Shown: positions 37,260 to 49,889, numbered from the stretch's first letter. The stretch: 64,000 nt of DNA from Sciurus carolinensis (GCF_902686445.1 NC_062217.1:171611098-171675097); one strand, 5' to 3'. Notes: generated by a model not told the origin, from the letters alone. Numbers and translations are program-made.

Positions 37260-39375
37260 GCAGGCACCTAATCGACCACGCACACACACCTGCAGACGCC
37301 ACGGGGCACATGCTGTATCTGGGGCAGGGTTGAGTTCACCTGGCAAGAGGAAATCTATCTAGAATGCTCGAGGAATCACGCCCCCCTCCCCAGTTCCTCC
37401 CGTTTTAAACCATCAGAGTATTGGGTCTTTTGAGCTAGAACAGCAGGCCCAAGGTCCTCTCTGATACCTGGAAGGTCTTGCTGCCTGGGACTAAGAATCC
37501 AGCTGGCTTCAGGTTTCCTAGACCCCTAAAATTTCTTCTCAACATACTTGAAATTAGTCACATTTATTAGTCTGAATATTTCCAAGGAAAGAACAGAGAA
37601 GTGGTGAAGCAGAGAGCAGTGAGACTTAGAAGAGTGAATTGGAAAGACCAGTGGGAATTCTTCACCCCTCCCACCTCCCCAGACACCCTGGTGGGCTCAC
37701 AGGGTCCTGTGCCTGGGGCCAAGCCTTTGTTCCATCCTTGTCATTGGTCTGCCTTGAGACGCTTTATATAGCATCTGTTCATTGTTAGTGACTTTATATG
37801 AGATGTTTTATTTGTATGTGGATGCTTGGGGTGACATTACAGAAGAAAAAATTCTAAAATGTCCTCCCTTCCCATCTTACCCTCAGCTGTTTTGGGGTTA
37901 TAGCTTCATGATCCAGATCTGCCCAGGAAGGGAGTCCCCAGTCTGTGGATTTAAACTCTCCCCACCTCACTCTCTTTAATGCTTCTGACCTCAGATTCCC
38001 CCAAGTCTGATGTAGAACTAGAGACCTCAAAGCCCACCAGGTAGGCTGTGGGAGAGATGTGCCTGGTAAGGTATGAACATCCTGCAAGTCAGTAGCTACC
38101 TCTGTTGTCAGGAAGGGAGCCACCAGGGGGTGGTTTGATGTTGGGCTCTTTCAACACCAGGTGGCAGAGGTTTCTTCTACTGACCCCTCCAACCTGCTCC
38201 CTATGGGAAAGTGCTCTTGCTACTGTGGACTCCAGGAATTCTCAGAGGGGCCTGGAGAACTTTCTGTAAATCTTGCTTTATTATAGATCCATAAAATAGA
38301 AATCTGCCTTCCATCTCTTGAACATGTCACTGTGAATAAAGCTTTCAGGAAACATGGAAATGGTCCTGGTGGTAATGGAAAGCTAAAAGTTCTGAGGACC
38401 ATGAGCCCCGGCAGGTAAACATGAATGCGTGCTGAGGGCAGCACTCCATGACAGTGCTCTGTGGGTTGGTGAGGAAACCTCTCTAAGCAATGCACTATTC
38501 GAGATCCCTGTGATGGTCACCTCTAGGAGGGAAACGAAGTGCTGTGATTGGCAGGTCAGAACATCCTCTTCCACGAAGTGAAGAGTGTGACTGCGCCGCA
38601 GCCTCACCAAGACTGCTTTGAGTTGTTCAGTTGCCTTGTGGACTTCAATCACTTCTCTAGGTCTGTTAAGAATATTGGTATCCTTCCTTTTGTTGAAGTA
38701 AGACACCATTTTCCTATCATATTTCTCAAGTGCCAGTCTTCAGCATCACAAGTTAAAATATTGATGCGACAAGCTTGTCTCACAGACCCTTGGCCAGGGA
38801 TGAATGTTCTGTGTGGGTGAGGTGGGCGCGCCATCTTGCCAGCATACATGTTGGAGCTGGCTGGGGAGGAAGGAGCTCGGTCACCTTTCTGCCTACAGAC
38901 CCCAATTGCATTATGTTTTTGTGTACAGAACATACACATACTTTAAGGGTATAGAATGAATCATATGTTTAACTTCCTCAGAAAAAGAGCAAAATGATAG
39001 GAAATGGATAAATTTTAGCAATCAATTAAGTATAAGTTGGTTTCTTTGATTTTGCTTCAGAATTTTGCTATAAAAAATGGCCTTGCAAAGGGGAAATTAG
39101 CTGCTTTCCACGTGGGATTTCCTGAAGGCAGAGGCACCTAGACAAGGAAAACCAGCCAGCCAACTGATCCCATTTCCAAGTCTCTCTTCTTAGCCTTCTG
39201 CTTGGAAACCTGTGCATGTGTAGCATGGAGAACTGGTGGAATTCCAAACCTCCTATGTAGTGGGTTTTGAGGTCTCTAGTTCCACATTAACAAAATAAAA
39301 TAATAAAATCAAGAATATGCAAGCCAATGATGTTTAAGAATGTTCATAATAGTTTTTTATATTAGTTTTCCAAAC
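37260..39375. other. Non-coding stretch upstream of the CpG island
   Basis: No exon or confidently named repeat. A CA-rich patch lies at 37279-37290. Probably DOCK1 intronic if human synteny holds. Confidence 0.5.
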
Positions 39376-39745
39376 TTATATTTAGTAATAGGCTAGATAT
39401 TTATCAACAGCAGAATGGATAGAAATTACTTGGTTTATTCATACTATGGAGTATTCGCTAGCAACAGTAAACAAAGTCACTAGCTACAGAGGCATGCAGC
39501 AGCAAGGAGAAATCCACAAACGTGCAGAACAGAAGTGAGCCACAGAGGACACGTCACAGGAGTCATGTCAGTGAAGTCCTAGAGTGGGAATGTTATCAAC
39601 AGTGCTGAGTGTCATAGTGGTGGTGACCTCAGGGCACGCTAATGTACAGGCCAGGGTACCTGTATGGTGCTGGACTGTTCTGCATCTTGAACTAGGTGGT
39701 TGCACAGTTGTGTACATGTATACCAACTCATGAAGGTGTTCTCTT
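39376..39745 (+). mobile_element. Old L1 3' end remnant
   Basis: AGATATTTATCAACAGCAGA, ATTCATACTATGGAGTATTC, CTGTTCTGCATCTTGAACTA and GGTGGTTGCACAGTTGTGTA follow the old L1 3' UTR order, including the TGTTCTGTATCTTGATCTGG-like box. Confidence 0.75.
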
Positions 39746-40548
39746 GTCTCAGTGTGACTCCATATTGTTTGAGCATAGTTAGTGTGTTGTGTGGTGTCTA
39801 CAAGTTCTTCCCTAACGATCCATCCCTTTAAAAGAACCATCAGTGAGCCTAACTGGTATCTACTGAAGCCACTTTCTCTCCAGAACCCCAAAATAAGGCA
39901 AAGGAGAGCTGTCTACAGAGCAGCGGCTGCTGTGCAGGAGAGTTCCTGTTTAGGTGCACAGCAGAACATCTTCCCTGGGGGAACCCCAGCCCTCCTGACT
40001 GCCCGGGGCTGCCATGTGGGGTTCTCAAGACGTGGCTTTGCCGTCTCCACTTTCACGTTCTCAAGTGTCTCTGGGTGGTGGGCAGGTTGCACCACCTGGT
40101 CAGAAGCTGTGGCCATGTGTCTGCCTGCATTCACTTCTGTTCAGGGAGGTCCCTCATATCCACGCGTGTCTGCAGGTGAGGTCAGTGACAGCTTGAAGCT
40201 TCACCCTCTCCTAGAGCAAGTCGGAGAGCTCCGCATCTCTGGCCAGGCCTCCTCTGTGCCTGGGCGACCTGTGGGAAACTCTGAGATCTCTCCCCACCAT
40301 GCTGGGCTCAAGGGTCCATTGTCCACTTTTTGTACTGGTTTCCCATTTAAGAGTGTCCCTTTGTGTGAAACCCCACCTGTGGCTCTTCCATTGTCCTCCA
40401 GCCAAGTCTGTTTTCCTTCCGGAAGGACATGCAGCTGTGTCTGAGTGCTGGCCCACCCTTCTGTGGAGGTGTTCTGCTCCATACCTGTCTTCTTTTCCCT
40501 CCAGGACAAGAGACTAGAGACCGCTTTTTGTCCCAAACAAACTGTGTT
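39746..40548. other. Non-coding stretch with a chance long open frame
   Basis: An open frame of 220 codons (39782-40444, plus) overlaps several antisense frames, matches nothing I know and lacks visible splice context. I treat it as non-coding. Confidence 0.5.
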
Positions 40549-40549
40549 T

Positions 40550-40588
40550 AAACTAAATACCATGCAGATAAACTAAATACCATGCAGA
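40550..40588 (+). repeat. 20-bp tandem duplication
   Basis: AACTAAATACCATGCAGA occurs twice with a 20-base period and no mismatch over the repeated core. Confidence 0.9.
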
Positions 40589-40667
40589 CTGCTTGAAATC
40601 CCTGGTTTTCTATACTGCATCATTGTGCATATGATTTTCTGTAGGAAATGGGATGCTTTCTTTTTCT

Positions 40668-40800
40668 TTTTTTAGCTTAAAACAACAGAACTTTATCCTA
40701 TCACATTTCTGGTGTCCCTAAGTCAGAAATAAACACATTAGCAAGGTCAGACTTCTTTTGGAGGCTCTTGGGGAAAACCTATGTTTGCTTCTTCCAGCTT
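40668..40800 (-). mobile_element. MLT1-like MaLR LTR fragment (antisense)
   Basis: GCTTAAAACAACAGAACTTT, CCTATCACATTTCTGGTGTC and GGAGGCTCTTGGGGAAAACC resemble the antisense MLT1 pattern (ttaaaacaacagaaattta, tctcacagttctggagg). It is cut off by the next repeat. Confidence 0.6.
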
Positions 40801-40855
40801 TTTTTTTAATTAATTTTTTGTTCTAATTTGTTGTACATGACGGTGATGTTTTCAG
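40800..40855. repeat. Fragment of a sciurid-type interspersed repeat
   Basis: A T-rich start, TTAATTAATTTTTTGTTC, then TAATTTGTTGTACATGACGG resembles a repeat end I associate with squirrel genomes (TCTAATTTGTTATACATGAC). Only the end is present. Confidence 0.4.
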
Positions 40856-41639
40856 TTTTAATGAGAACAGAAGTGTCTCTAGGTTTTCTTTAGTATGTCA
40901 CACAACAGTGGTGGAAGTGTGTGAGGAAGGGCAGGGTGCAGGGCTCTGATTCTGATCAACACCCCCCAAAGTCAGCCTCCCCTCCTGGCCTTGAGATGAC
41001 TCACTAAAGAAATAAACATGTAGACTATTTCGTTGACCTTATTTTGGTCAGTCTGGGTGACGGTGTCTAGAGGGTTTTCTTATTATCCAAGTCTAATCTG
41101 GGACCAGGCTTTTTCCAGCAGAGGTGGATGGCTAATGGGCTTTTCCTAATCCCTGCTGGTAACGCCACCCGTCTCTGCGGCCGCTGAAGCCAGCTTCACA
41201 CAAAGCAGCTCAGATGTCCAGGCTGAACAGTGATACCTTTGACCAGAGCTGGGTCAAGAAGGGATAAAATTACTTTCAGATTTCAGTGTCTGGCCTGCTA
41301 ATCCACTTTACTTGTGTGAAGACTGTTCCCTGCTGTCCCCTCTGTGGTCAGCCCCAGTGCTCAGGAGGCCCGGTCAGCTCAGGGCTGCTGCAGGGAGGCC
41401 CTGGGTCTTCCCACACGGGGCAGGGTGGTGGCACTTGCCCTGTGCTACCTCGGAAGGGAAGTTCCTTCTTTGCGCACTCCCCTCTTTCGCTTCACCAGTA
41501 AGGAGGAGGACTGGGGAGAAGGAGAAGGAGAAGGAAATGGAAACCTCTAGATTGTATTCTTTCTTCCCCAACCCTTCTTGAGAGTGAGACTTTCACAAGG
41601 CTGCACTTTAGCTGTGTGCCTTCAGCCCTGGTGCAATGT

Positions 41640-41800
41640 GCCTTATCTTCTTTTGTCTTTGCAAGACAACTGTGAAGTAGGTTCTGAGAAACTCTAACAG
41701 ACGTAGATCAGAAAAGGCAAGCAATTCCTTCAAGGTCACACAGCTAGAAAGTACTGGAGACTGCATTCAAATGCAGTTCTGCACATTGCAAAACTGCCCT
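41640..41800 (+). repeat. MIR SINE
   Basis: GTTCTGAGAAACTCTAACAG, GCAAGCAATTCCTTCAAGGT and CACACAGCTAGAAAGTACTG match the MIR core in sense orientation. Confidence 0.7.
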
Positions 41801-42424
41801 GCTCAGGTTTATTATTTTTATCTGACCTTGAGATCACTCAAGAGCTTATGTTGCTGCTTGAGCTAAGCATTACTTAGATGTGGTGGTCCTAATTGAGGAG
41901 CTACTAGAATCCCCTTCCGGTCCTTACTGGGACCTCAGCAACACCAGGGACCTGTGCCCAGAGGCCCCTTCCAGGCTCTGGTGGGATCAGCTCAGTGCCC
42001 TCCTGGGGCAGATTTCAACCTGCGCCACATGTCGTTCCCGTTCCCAACTCTCCTGGAGCAGTGGACACCTCCAGGCTGGCAAAGAGTGTCTCTCTGATTG
42101 GGTTCTTTTTTGCCTTCATTAGCTGTACCTCCTCTCTCATCATGTCAGTTGCACTTTGAAATAAAAGCAGGCACTGAAACTGCAACAGAGTACTGTACTC
42201 TGAAACTGCAACAGTACTGTATACCTCTCCCATGCGATGTCAGCAACAGCAGCGCCCCTTGGACTCACTGACTAGCGGCTACTGAAATGATCTGCCACAT
42301 ACCATATGTACACAGAGGGCCTCTTCAGCCTCTCCGGGTGCCTTCTAATTATCCTGAACAACCCTTGGGCACTGAATTCCATTCACCACGACAGAACAGG
42401 TGCTTTTAGTTACAGGTGTGAGCA

Positions 42425-42464
<40 letters not shown>
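42425..42464. repeat. (TG)n microsatellite
   Basis: About 19 TG units with one CG interruption near the start. Confidence 0.97.
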
Positions 42465-42465
<1 letters not shown>

Positions 42466-43493
42466 ATGCGCAAGATGATGAACACACTGTGCACATGATT
42501 CTAGTTATCCACCCTTGTCATTTTATACACTCAGTACAATAAGTTATTTTGCTAAGTTCAGTCTAAGAAATGATCTCCTGACTCTAGGTGCTGTACTTAC
42601 TTAGGAGTGTGGATCCTGGGTGGCGTAGGAAGTGCTGAACTACAGGAAGTAAACCCGTTATTCTGCAGTATCACGTTCAAATAGGAAGACCACAGAATTT
42701 AAAGCTCTCTAGAGACCTCTGATAACTTCTAAGGTCACGCACAGACTTGCAGCCCTGGGTCTTTTGAAACGTTTCTGCTTTTCATATTATCGAACCCTGG
42801 GGAATTAAATAAACAGGTTGTGACTGTACTTGCAGTGCACTGTGGGTGCAGAGCTCCCTGTCTCCAGTTTGCCTAATTGGTGTTTTGGCACCTGCTGGAG
42901 GCACGCCATACTCTAACTGCATGTGGTTTAGAAGCTCTTTCTGGGTGCTCATCTATTGGTACTGGTGCACCTGTAACTAATGTTAAAGTCATAATCAAAA
43001 ACATATCAACATGTTTCATACACAGTTTTAATTTCTTCCTAGGTTCAAAGAAAAGCAAAGAAGTTAGGTTTTAAATATGACTTGGTATTCTTACTTCATT
43101 TTAAAAAAGCCAGTGTCCACATTTACAAGGCGTGTGGTTAGTAGGCTGTACACAGGACGACAGTTGAGTTGGAAGCCCTGCCTCTCAGCCATCACGGCTC
43201 CCTAGGAGGTTCCCCTCTTATCTGGAAGGAGACCCCCTAACCCTTCCTAGATCTGGGCATAGGGACGACTCTTCAGATTCCTGGACTTTCATTTCATTCA
43301 AGTCATAGAAGTGAATTATGCAGCACATTTTTTCATTTGTGATCTTTGGTTGACAGTTTCAATGGATCAAAGGAAGAAACTTGAAATCCAATGTGTAGTT
43401 AAAAACTAAATTTATGGTGATCATTTGGGAATTGAGTCATGGAAAAGATGAACTAACGTTATGAGGGAAATCCGTTACTCTGTTACTCAGTAT

Positions 43494-43656
43494 AAAGATT
43501 GAATACAGGGATGCTTTACCACGGAGCCACCCCCAGTCCTGTTGGTATTTTGAGACAGCACCTCATTAAGTAACCAAGACTGACCTCAGACTTTCAGCCC
43601 TCCCACCTTAGCCTCCTGAGTGGCTGGGACCACAGGTGTGCGCACTGTGCCCAGTT
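43494..43656 (-). repeat. B1-ID composite SINE (antisense)
   Basis: It reads ATTGAATACAGGGATGCTTT (ID half), CACGGAGCCACCCCCAGTCC, then TTTTGAGACAGCACCTCATT, CCTTAGCCTCCTGAGTGGCT and GGTGTGCGCACTGTGCCCAG (7SL/B1 half). This is the sciurid-type composite in reverse. Confidence 0.85.
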
Positions 43657-43706
43657 TAAAGGAAATCTTAATTCACTGCGTATGTGTTTCCAGCATGAGC
43701 CCCCGG

Positions 43707-43733
43707 TTTTTTTTTTTTTTTTTTTTTTTTTTT
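43707..43733. repeat. Poly-T tract
   Basis: An uninterrupted run of about 27 T, 50 bases beyond the SINE. No element body is identified on its right side. Confidence 0.95.
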
Positions 43734-45179
43734 CAGAACTTGTTGAATATTGAAGATAATCCCTAGGGTTGAGCATTTAAGAAATAAGTGAGTGTCCAAA
43801 GACTGTGACTGATGTTGTCCTTCCTGGATGCCTTTGGCCCCGGTTCCGCTCGTCACGACTGCACATGATTCGTCTTCTTGGGGCTCATCTTCAGTTCAGA
43901 ACTCTGCCCACTCAAATGTGGAGCATCTCGTTCCACTTGATCAGCACAAGCGAATGTAAAATTACCCTTTTATTAGGATGTCTCAGGCTCTGTGTGTTAT
44001 GCCCTGAAGTTCTAGTAGAAGAGAGAATTTATTGATTTTATTTTTGTTCGCTGAATCCAAGTATCAAAATGAAGAAATTCATTTAAATGTTACTTCCCAC
44101 CCACCCCCCACCCCCGTTCCCAGTGGAGTAAATTTTGTCACATGAAATTGCTGATGATACTTCCAAGCCCCTTAAAATAAGACTTGTGATTCATTCACAC
44201 CATGAAAATAGTAGAGAGCCAACATCTTCACCTGCGGATTTATAGGTTATTGGCTCTTTCCTTTTTGGTCTCTGGGTGTTAATGAATATTTTCACATCTG
44301 GAGCTTTCTCTGCCACTGACTGCAGTGTGGATGAAGCATGGAACCGGTAGTTTTGGGAGAAATGCTTCCCTTTGTACTTGGGCACATGTTGAGCTCCTCG
44401 TGGGCTCTTTGCTTTTTTTGATGTAAGTACATACTTTGTTAGTATTTAAAGTGCCTTTTAAAATATTGCTGAAATGAAGTCACCTTAAGTTGTGGTGCAT
44501 ATGACAAGTGTTGAAACACAGGTGATGTTTGCCATGAAATTTAAATGAGCTCTATTAAAGCAGAAATAATGTCACATACCATGTAAAATACAAAGATCTC
44601 CCTTAGACTTCCCTGTTCCTTCTTCTTGACAAGCATGCATAATCTCTACATTTGAATATAGACTAGCATGAACATTTTTAAAGTGTTATTCCTCCTCAGG
44701 TATAACCCACTTCTAGCAAACTCCTTGTGTGAATGTGGTCACAGCAAGGATGCTGGTAGGTTTGCATTTCGAGGTACTCATCTTGACTAAGGCTGCCTTT
44801 GAAGAGCCGCTACTTCTCCTGCACCTAAAGTTTGTCAAAAATTACTCACTGCATGATTTTATGCAAATGCCTCTATTACAGTAAGTGAGATGATATTTTC
44901 TTCTATATATACGTGTATGAATTTACTTACACACTTCTTCCAAGGCTGTTTGTGATGTGTTTGTGAGCAGGAGCGTCCTGATGTGGGCTGCCATTGCAGA
45001 ACACAGGGCTCTTAAGTCCACCATCTTGCTTCATCTTCTGGATGGATTTTATCCAATAGAAACCAGAGCTCAGTAGATAGAGAAGCCGGGATGGTTTCCA
45101 AACGACCAGGCGCCAATGGTAGGTGCTTCACAGTCACCTCTTATTGTCATCGATTTGGTGGTGGTGTGAAGTTTGAGAC
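43734..45179. other. Non-coding stretch
   Basis: AT-rich, with a C-rich run at 44098-44115. No exon or repeat confidently recognised. Confidence 0.5.
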
Positions 45180-45191
45180 GTTAGTGGAATA

Positions 45192-45311
45192 TATTTAGTT
45201 TTAGTTTTGTTTTGTTGTGTTTGTTTTTTTTAATGTGGTGCTGGGGATCAAACCCAGTGCCTCACGTGTGCTAGACAAGCACTCTGCCACTGAGCCCCAG
45301 CCCCAGCCCAT
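45192..45311 (-). repeat. ID-type SINE (antisense) with perfect 12-bp target-site duplication
   Basis: A T-rich tail, then GTGGTGCTGGGGATCAAACC, AGTGCCTCACGTGTGCTAGA and CACTCTGCCACTGAGCCCCA, is an ID element in reverse. GTTAGTGGAATA flanks it exactly at 45180-45191 and 45312-45323, showing L1-mediated insertion and fixing both ends. Confidence 0.9.
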
Positions 45312-46360
45312 GTTAGTGGAATACAAAGGCTGAAGAGCTGACTGTACAGAGCAATGGACGTGTCCTTGTCTGCACCATTTTTCAAAGTTCTGATAAACTG
45401 GACTTATTAATGTGCAGCTTCCAGTACATCTGTGGGTCTTGTCCCAAAACCAACACTCTGCCTGATACAAATAGACTCACTGACTTGTTAAATATTTTAC
45501 TTAAAATACACATCAGTTTCTCATGGATGACTGACAAGCCTTGGCACCTCGGGTTATATTCTGGGTGAAGTGCAGGCAAGTTTAGGGGCAGTCTTTCTTC
45601 TGTTAACTGTTGTTGCAGTTTGAACCTCTGTGGAGAACATGAAAATCTCAACCTTCACCCACTCTCTAGTCTTACTTGAGCTAACTCAGTTTATGAACTG
45701 GTTCTGTGCTGGTCATGGCTTTAGAAACATCTGAGGATTATCATCTTAGTCTTCCAGCAAGTGTTGTATAACTAGGTAATGATATCAACACTATTTGTCA
45801 ATGAGGCTACAAGCAAGCACAGACTGATCATTTAGTATAACAAAGTTTTCAATCTTACACAGAAATTCCTATCATGGAGTTTTGGGTGGCTAGTAATAGT
45901 CTCCAGAAATTAAGTAAACAATCCCATGCTTAGTGGCCTTGTTTGTTCTTAGAATGTATCTGAATGAACCAGGGACACTTTTGGAAGACTTGGAAGTACT
46001 CTTCCTTTTCTTCCCAGGAAAACAGAAGTGCATTTATTCCTGCCAAGGCAAGGACATTATGATCTTCCCTCTTGGGGACTGTCTTTACAGGGAGCTGAGT
46101 TTATACCTCAGTGAGGATCAAGACATTCATTTATAGCAGGTGTTACAAACTTTGTCTTAAAGATTCATTATGTGTATTTTAGACTTTCTAAGCTGTAACA
46201 TCTCTGTTATGAAAACCCATTTCTGTTGTTGAAATAGGAAGCAGCTGTTGACACCATGTGGACAAAGGAACAAAGAGTAAGTTCCACTAAAACTTTACAA
46301 GTTTTACAAGACCAGGAAGTGGGCCAGATTCTGTTCAGACTATAGTTTCCTGACCCCTTG

Positions 46361-46796
46361 TGTTATGATTTAGATCAGAGGTGCCCCGCAAAAACTCAAA
46401 TATGACACAATGCAAGAAAGTTTAGAGGTGAAAAGATCAGATTATGAGAGGCCTAACCTAATTGGTTGATTAATCTCCTTCAGTGGATTAACAGGCCCTA
46501 ACTATAGGCAGGTAGGGTGTGGCTGGAGGAGGTTGGTCCCTGGGGGTGAGCCTTTGGGGTATTTATTTTGTCCCTGGTAAGTGGAGCTCTCTGCTTTCTG
46601 ATGGATATGTCCTGAGCTGCTTTCCTCCACCAGGACCTTATGACTTGATATCTTCTTTCATCTCAGGCCCAGAGCTGTGGAGTTAACTTTCTATGGACCA
46701 GGACCTCTGAAACCAAGCGCCAAATAAATTTTTCCTTCTCTAAAATTGTTACTGTCAAATCTTTCGGTCACGGTGGTGAAAAAGCTGACTTAAACA
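46361..46796 (+). mobile_element. Solitary MaLR/ERVL-type LTR, copy 1
   Basis: It begins TG (TGTTATGATTTAGATCAG) and ends CA (GACTTAAACA), about 436 bp, with a CAAATAAATT polyadenylation-type motif near 46721. The order includes GGTAGGGTGTGGCTGGAGGA and TTTGGGGTATTTATTTTGTC, shared with the copy at 57591. No internal retroviral gene lies beside it. The family name is inference from LTR-like ends and length. Confidence 0.7.
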
Positions 46797-48742
46797 CAGA
46801 CTAGAGTTCTCTGATCCCCTGTTTGTAGTGTAAGTTGTTTGGCACAATTTACCAAAATTTGGTACCATATGTGAATCCCCAACTTGAAGAATCAATTGAA
46901 GCCTTTGATTCAGCAGAAGAGAACATGGTATTTTACTCTTTTGCTTCTCATGACACTGGATTCTAGGTAATGCTGCCTCATTTGGGATTTGGGCAGAATT
47001 GGAGTAGTATATTCTATCAAGGACTATTTCTAGCGAGGGATATGGTCATGGAGACTTTCATCTGTTAGACATTCGCCTGAGTAATGGATGACATTTCCTG
47101 TCTCAAGATTCACATCCTTGGGGTGGGGGTGAGCATGCACACACGCAAAACCCACCAAAAACAAACAATGGCAACATGAACAACCAGGGCAGCAAAATCT
47201 TAGTCTTTGTGAACCAGAAGAATTTTTCTTTGCTAATTATGGGAATGCTGTAGTTGTTGGAACCAAGATGCAGCAATCCCTCTGGGGATCCCTGGGGGTG
47301 CTCAGTGTCTTCCCTCGAGAATGCGACGAAAGAAAACCAGACTCTTCATCTTGGATTTTCATCTCTGACTGATTTATTTAAGTACTTCACACAATCAAAT
47401 GGAATATCTTTGCTGTAGGCTTTTAATACCAGAGCTATTATGGTGACTGACACGACACAAGAGTTTTTTGTTTTGATGGTTTCCAAACAATTGAGATTAA
47501 TAGTTCATTTTATGTAATTATTCTCTATAACCATATGAAAAATGATTACTAGCTTCATACGAACTTTTACTAGAATAAGAATCAATAATCCATCAAATTT
47601 TCCTTTTAGTGTCATGTTTAACATTGCAGATTTGAATATCATCAGGGAGCCAATATTTCTTGACCCAGTATCATTGTTTTAAACATGCTCAAAGTGTGAC
47701 GTAGTGATCATCAACTTCACCAGACGTCACTTGGGTTGTTAACTCCATTTGAAATTTGTGAGTTCTTTCTCGTCTGATAACAACATGCAATGTTCCCTAA
47801 GGATACAGGATTAATGTATATGGCACTGTTTGTGTGTGTCCTGTCTTGGAGACTGTGGCTCCCTCTTGTTATTTAAAATTGCCTCCCTGTGCTCGGTGCT
47901 GTGGCCTACCAGGTGGTGGTCCGCAGTCTTTCATAGGCGACAGCTTTTGGTTTACCAGGCCATGATACGCTTAGCCTACACTGCATTTTTCTCAAGGGTG
48001 TTTAACTAAAGAAAGCTTCTCTGAGTTTATCTTCTCACTGTGTAACTCTTGGAAGCCCCACGCTTCCTTTGAATATGCAGAGGCCGTTATTTGGTTTTCT
48101 GACTTCCTTCACCAAGTGGCAGCTCTGAGAACCAGGTCCATCTTCTCTGCACCCAGATTCCACCGGCCGAGTCAGAATATTTAGCTCAGGGGAGCTCAGG
48201 ACTCAGCTTGCCTCGGAGGTCTTAGTGTGAACATTCAAGTGTGCGCACACACGTTTTAGGGCCAATTTTGGATTTTTGTAAAAGTAAGCAAAAGCTGAGG
48301 TCATTTTGTGTGGGGGGATCTCATTTGAGATTGAAGATGATGAAGAGGAGCCGGGGCAGGTGGAGCTGTCCCGAGAGCAGAGCGAGAGAGTGGAGCCCGT
48401 GCGCCCTTTGGGTACCAGTGTTCCTGCCACCCATAGACGTGAGGGTAGATCTACCCTCCCTACCAGGAACAGAAGCAGCCCGGGCAGCAAGCTGGTGCCG
48501 GGGGCATCATCGGGTCTGCCTTTTCTCTCCTGAGTGGCACTGCCTTTCATTTTAAACTGATGGATTTGAAAAACTGATCAAAAATAGATGAAAGTGCAAG
48601 AAAGTGAGTCACATCAATAAGCGCTCCATCAAATGTGGTGTTAAAAGAAATAATTTCCACATCTCGGGCGATTTAGTGGCACAGGTAGAATTTGTTCAGA
48701 AACGCTCAGTGTTCCAGGGTTACAGAGACAGTTCCAGATACC
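46797..48742. other. Non-coding, AT-rich stretch
   Basis: No gene or named repeat. 47340-47810 is repeat-poor and AT-rich and holds two facing CRE half-sites (TGACGT at 47697-47702 and ACGTCA at 47724-47729). Confidence 0.45.
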
Positions 48743-48966
48743 TGTGCTCAGCGCCTCTGGCTAGCGCACACACACCTGCGTGTGCTCAGCTCCTCTGGCT
48801 AGCACACACACCTGCATGTGCTCAGCGCCTCTGGCTAACACACACACCTGCATGTGCTCAGCGCCTCTGGCCAGCGCAAACACACCTGCATGTGCTCAGC
48901 GCCTCTGGCTACCGCACACACACCTGCATGTGCTCAGCGCCTCTGGCTACCGCACACACACCTGCA
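48743..48966. repeat. Six-copy 36/38-bp minisatellite
   Basis: Units start at 48743, 48781, 48817, 48853, 48891 and 48929, with lengths 38, 36, 36, 38, 38, 38. Each has TGTGCTCAGCGCCTCTGGCT followed by a variable A/G/C and CA-dinucleotide segment and ACCTGCA. The two-base length difference is one CA/CG step in the middle segment. The array keeps reading frames open through two frames, producing spurious PACAQRLWL-type repeats. Confidence 0.97.
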
Positions 48967-49212
48967 TATGCAAACCCTCAGACATGAGCAGAGAAATTCA
49001 GCTCAGAACTTACTTTAAAAATCTCATTTTAAGTCTAGTCCACCTTAGTAGGGCTGCCAGGGTTGGCAAGACCCCTGTGTCTGATTTTCCAAGGACATGG
49101 AAGGACATGGAGTCTTGGGATAAGGAAATCCCACACTTGGTGCTGTGCTCCTGGGATAAGTCGTAATTCTTTCTTTAGAGTCACTTGGATACATTGCCAT
49201 GTAATGCCAGGC

Positions 49213-49253
49213 TTTTTTTTTTTCTTTCCAATCAGAAGAAAAAAAAAAAAAAA
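49213..49253. repeat. Poly-T / poly-A inverted pair
   Basis: T11 followed by CTTTCCAATCAGAAG and about 16 A; the arms could pair as a hairpin with a 15-base loop. Confidence 0.85.
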
Positions 49254-49889
49254 GATTTCTTCTCTCAGTTTCTTGGTTCCCTCACTGAGAGAATGAAATT
49301 TTTTATGAAGTCTTAAATTTGGTGGTTATTGCCCCATTACCTATGGAAACTACTGTAAAGACCGCGTTCGGCTGCCATCAACACGAGCTGCGGGCATCAT
49401 CGGTGCTACATTAGGTGGCCCCTGTGCTCATCCTTGGAAGAACGGCCCCTGCTTGTCTCTGCAAATGACTCCCACTGATGCTGTGGAGAGCCGGGGAGGG
49501 GACAGGAGGCATTAGAGGGGCTGTAAAGGGACCAGTGCCTGAGAATTTCTTCTGAAGAATGTGGGCCTGTGTGCCTTTGGACAATAATGCAGTCAGAAGG
49601 GGCCTTTCTGTGATTACAGGCAAATCATTCACAGGCCGAGCCCAGGGAACCAGAAGTGTCTTCCCACCAGGAGGCCAGTCTGGGCTCTCTTTTTCCCTCT
49701 CCTCTGTCTTGTTGATCCTTCCTCTGTTCCCGTCTGTCTGAGTCCTGCCTCTGATAGCTGCTGCCCACCTCCGGTTGGCGCGTGCCATTGCTTACCTGGA
49801 TGCCAGGCCAGGCCCTTTGCTTTGCCCTCATGGCTATTGAGTTAGCTGGGGAGTTGGAGCAGGTGACCTCCCACCTCTGTGTTCACGTT

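Noticed and set aside
39782..40444. 220-codon plus-strand open frame
   Set aside because: Unrecognised, conflicts with antisense frames of similar size, no splice signals or promoter seen.
45233..45310. tRNA-like sequence
   Set aside because: The box-B-like motif belongs to an ID SINE flanked by a target-site duplication, not a tRNA gene; no cloverleaf anticodon arm seen.
46361..46796. Coding provirus next to the LTR
   Set aside because: No gag, pol or env-like frame on either side; treated as a solitary LTR.
48743..48966. Possible CRISPR-like array
   Set aside because: The units are contiguous near-identical repeats with no unique spacers, in a mammalian genome; it is a minisatellite.
48604..49166. 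Plus-strand repeat-protein-like frames (PACAQRLWL repeats)
   Set aside because: Translation of the 36/38-bp minisatellite in two overlapping frames; unit lengths shift frame and there is no gene context.
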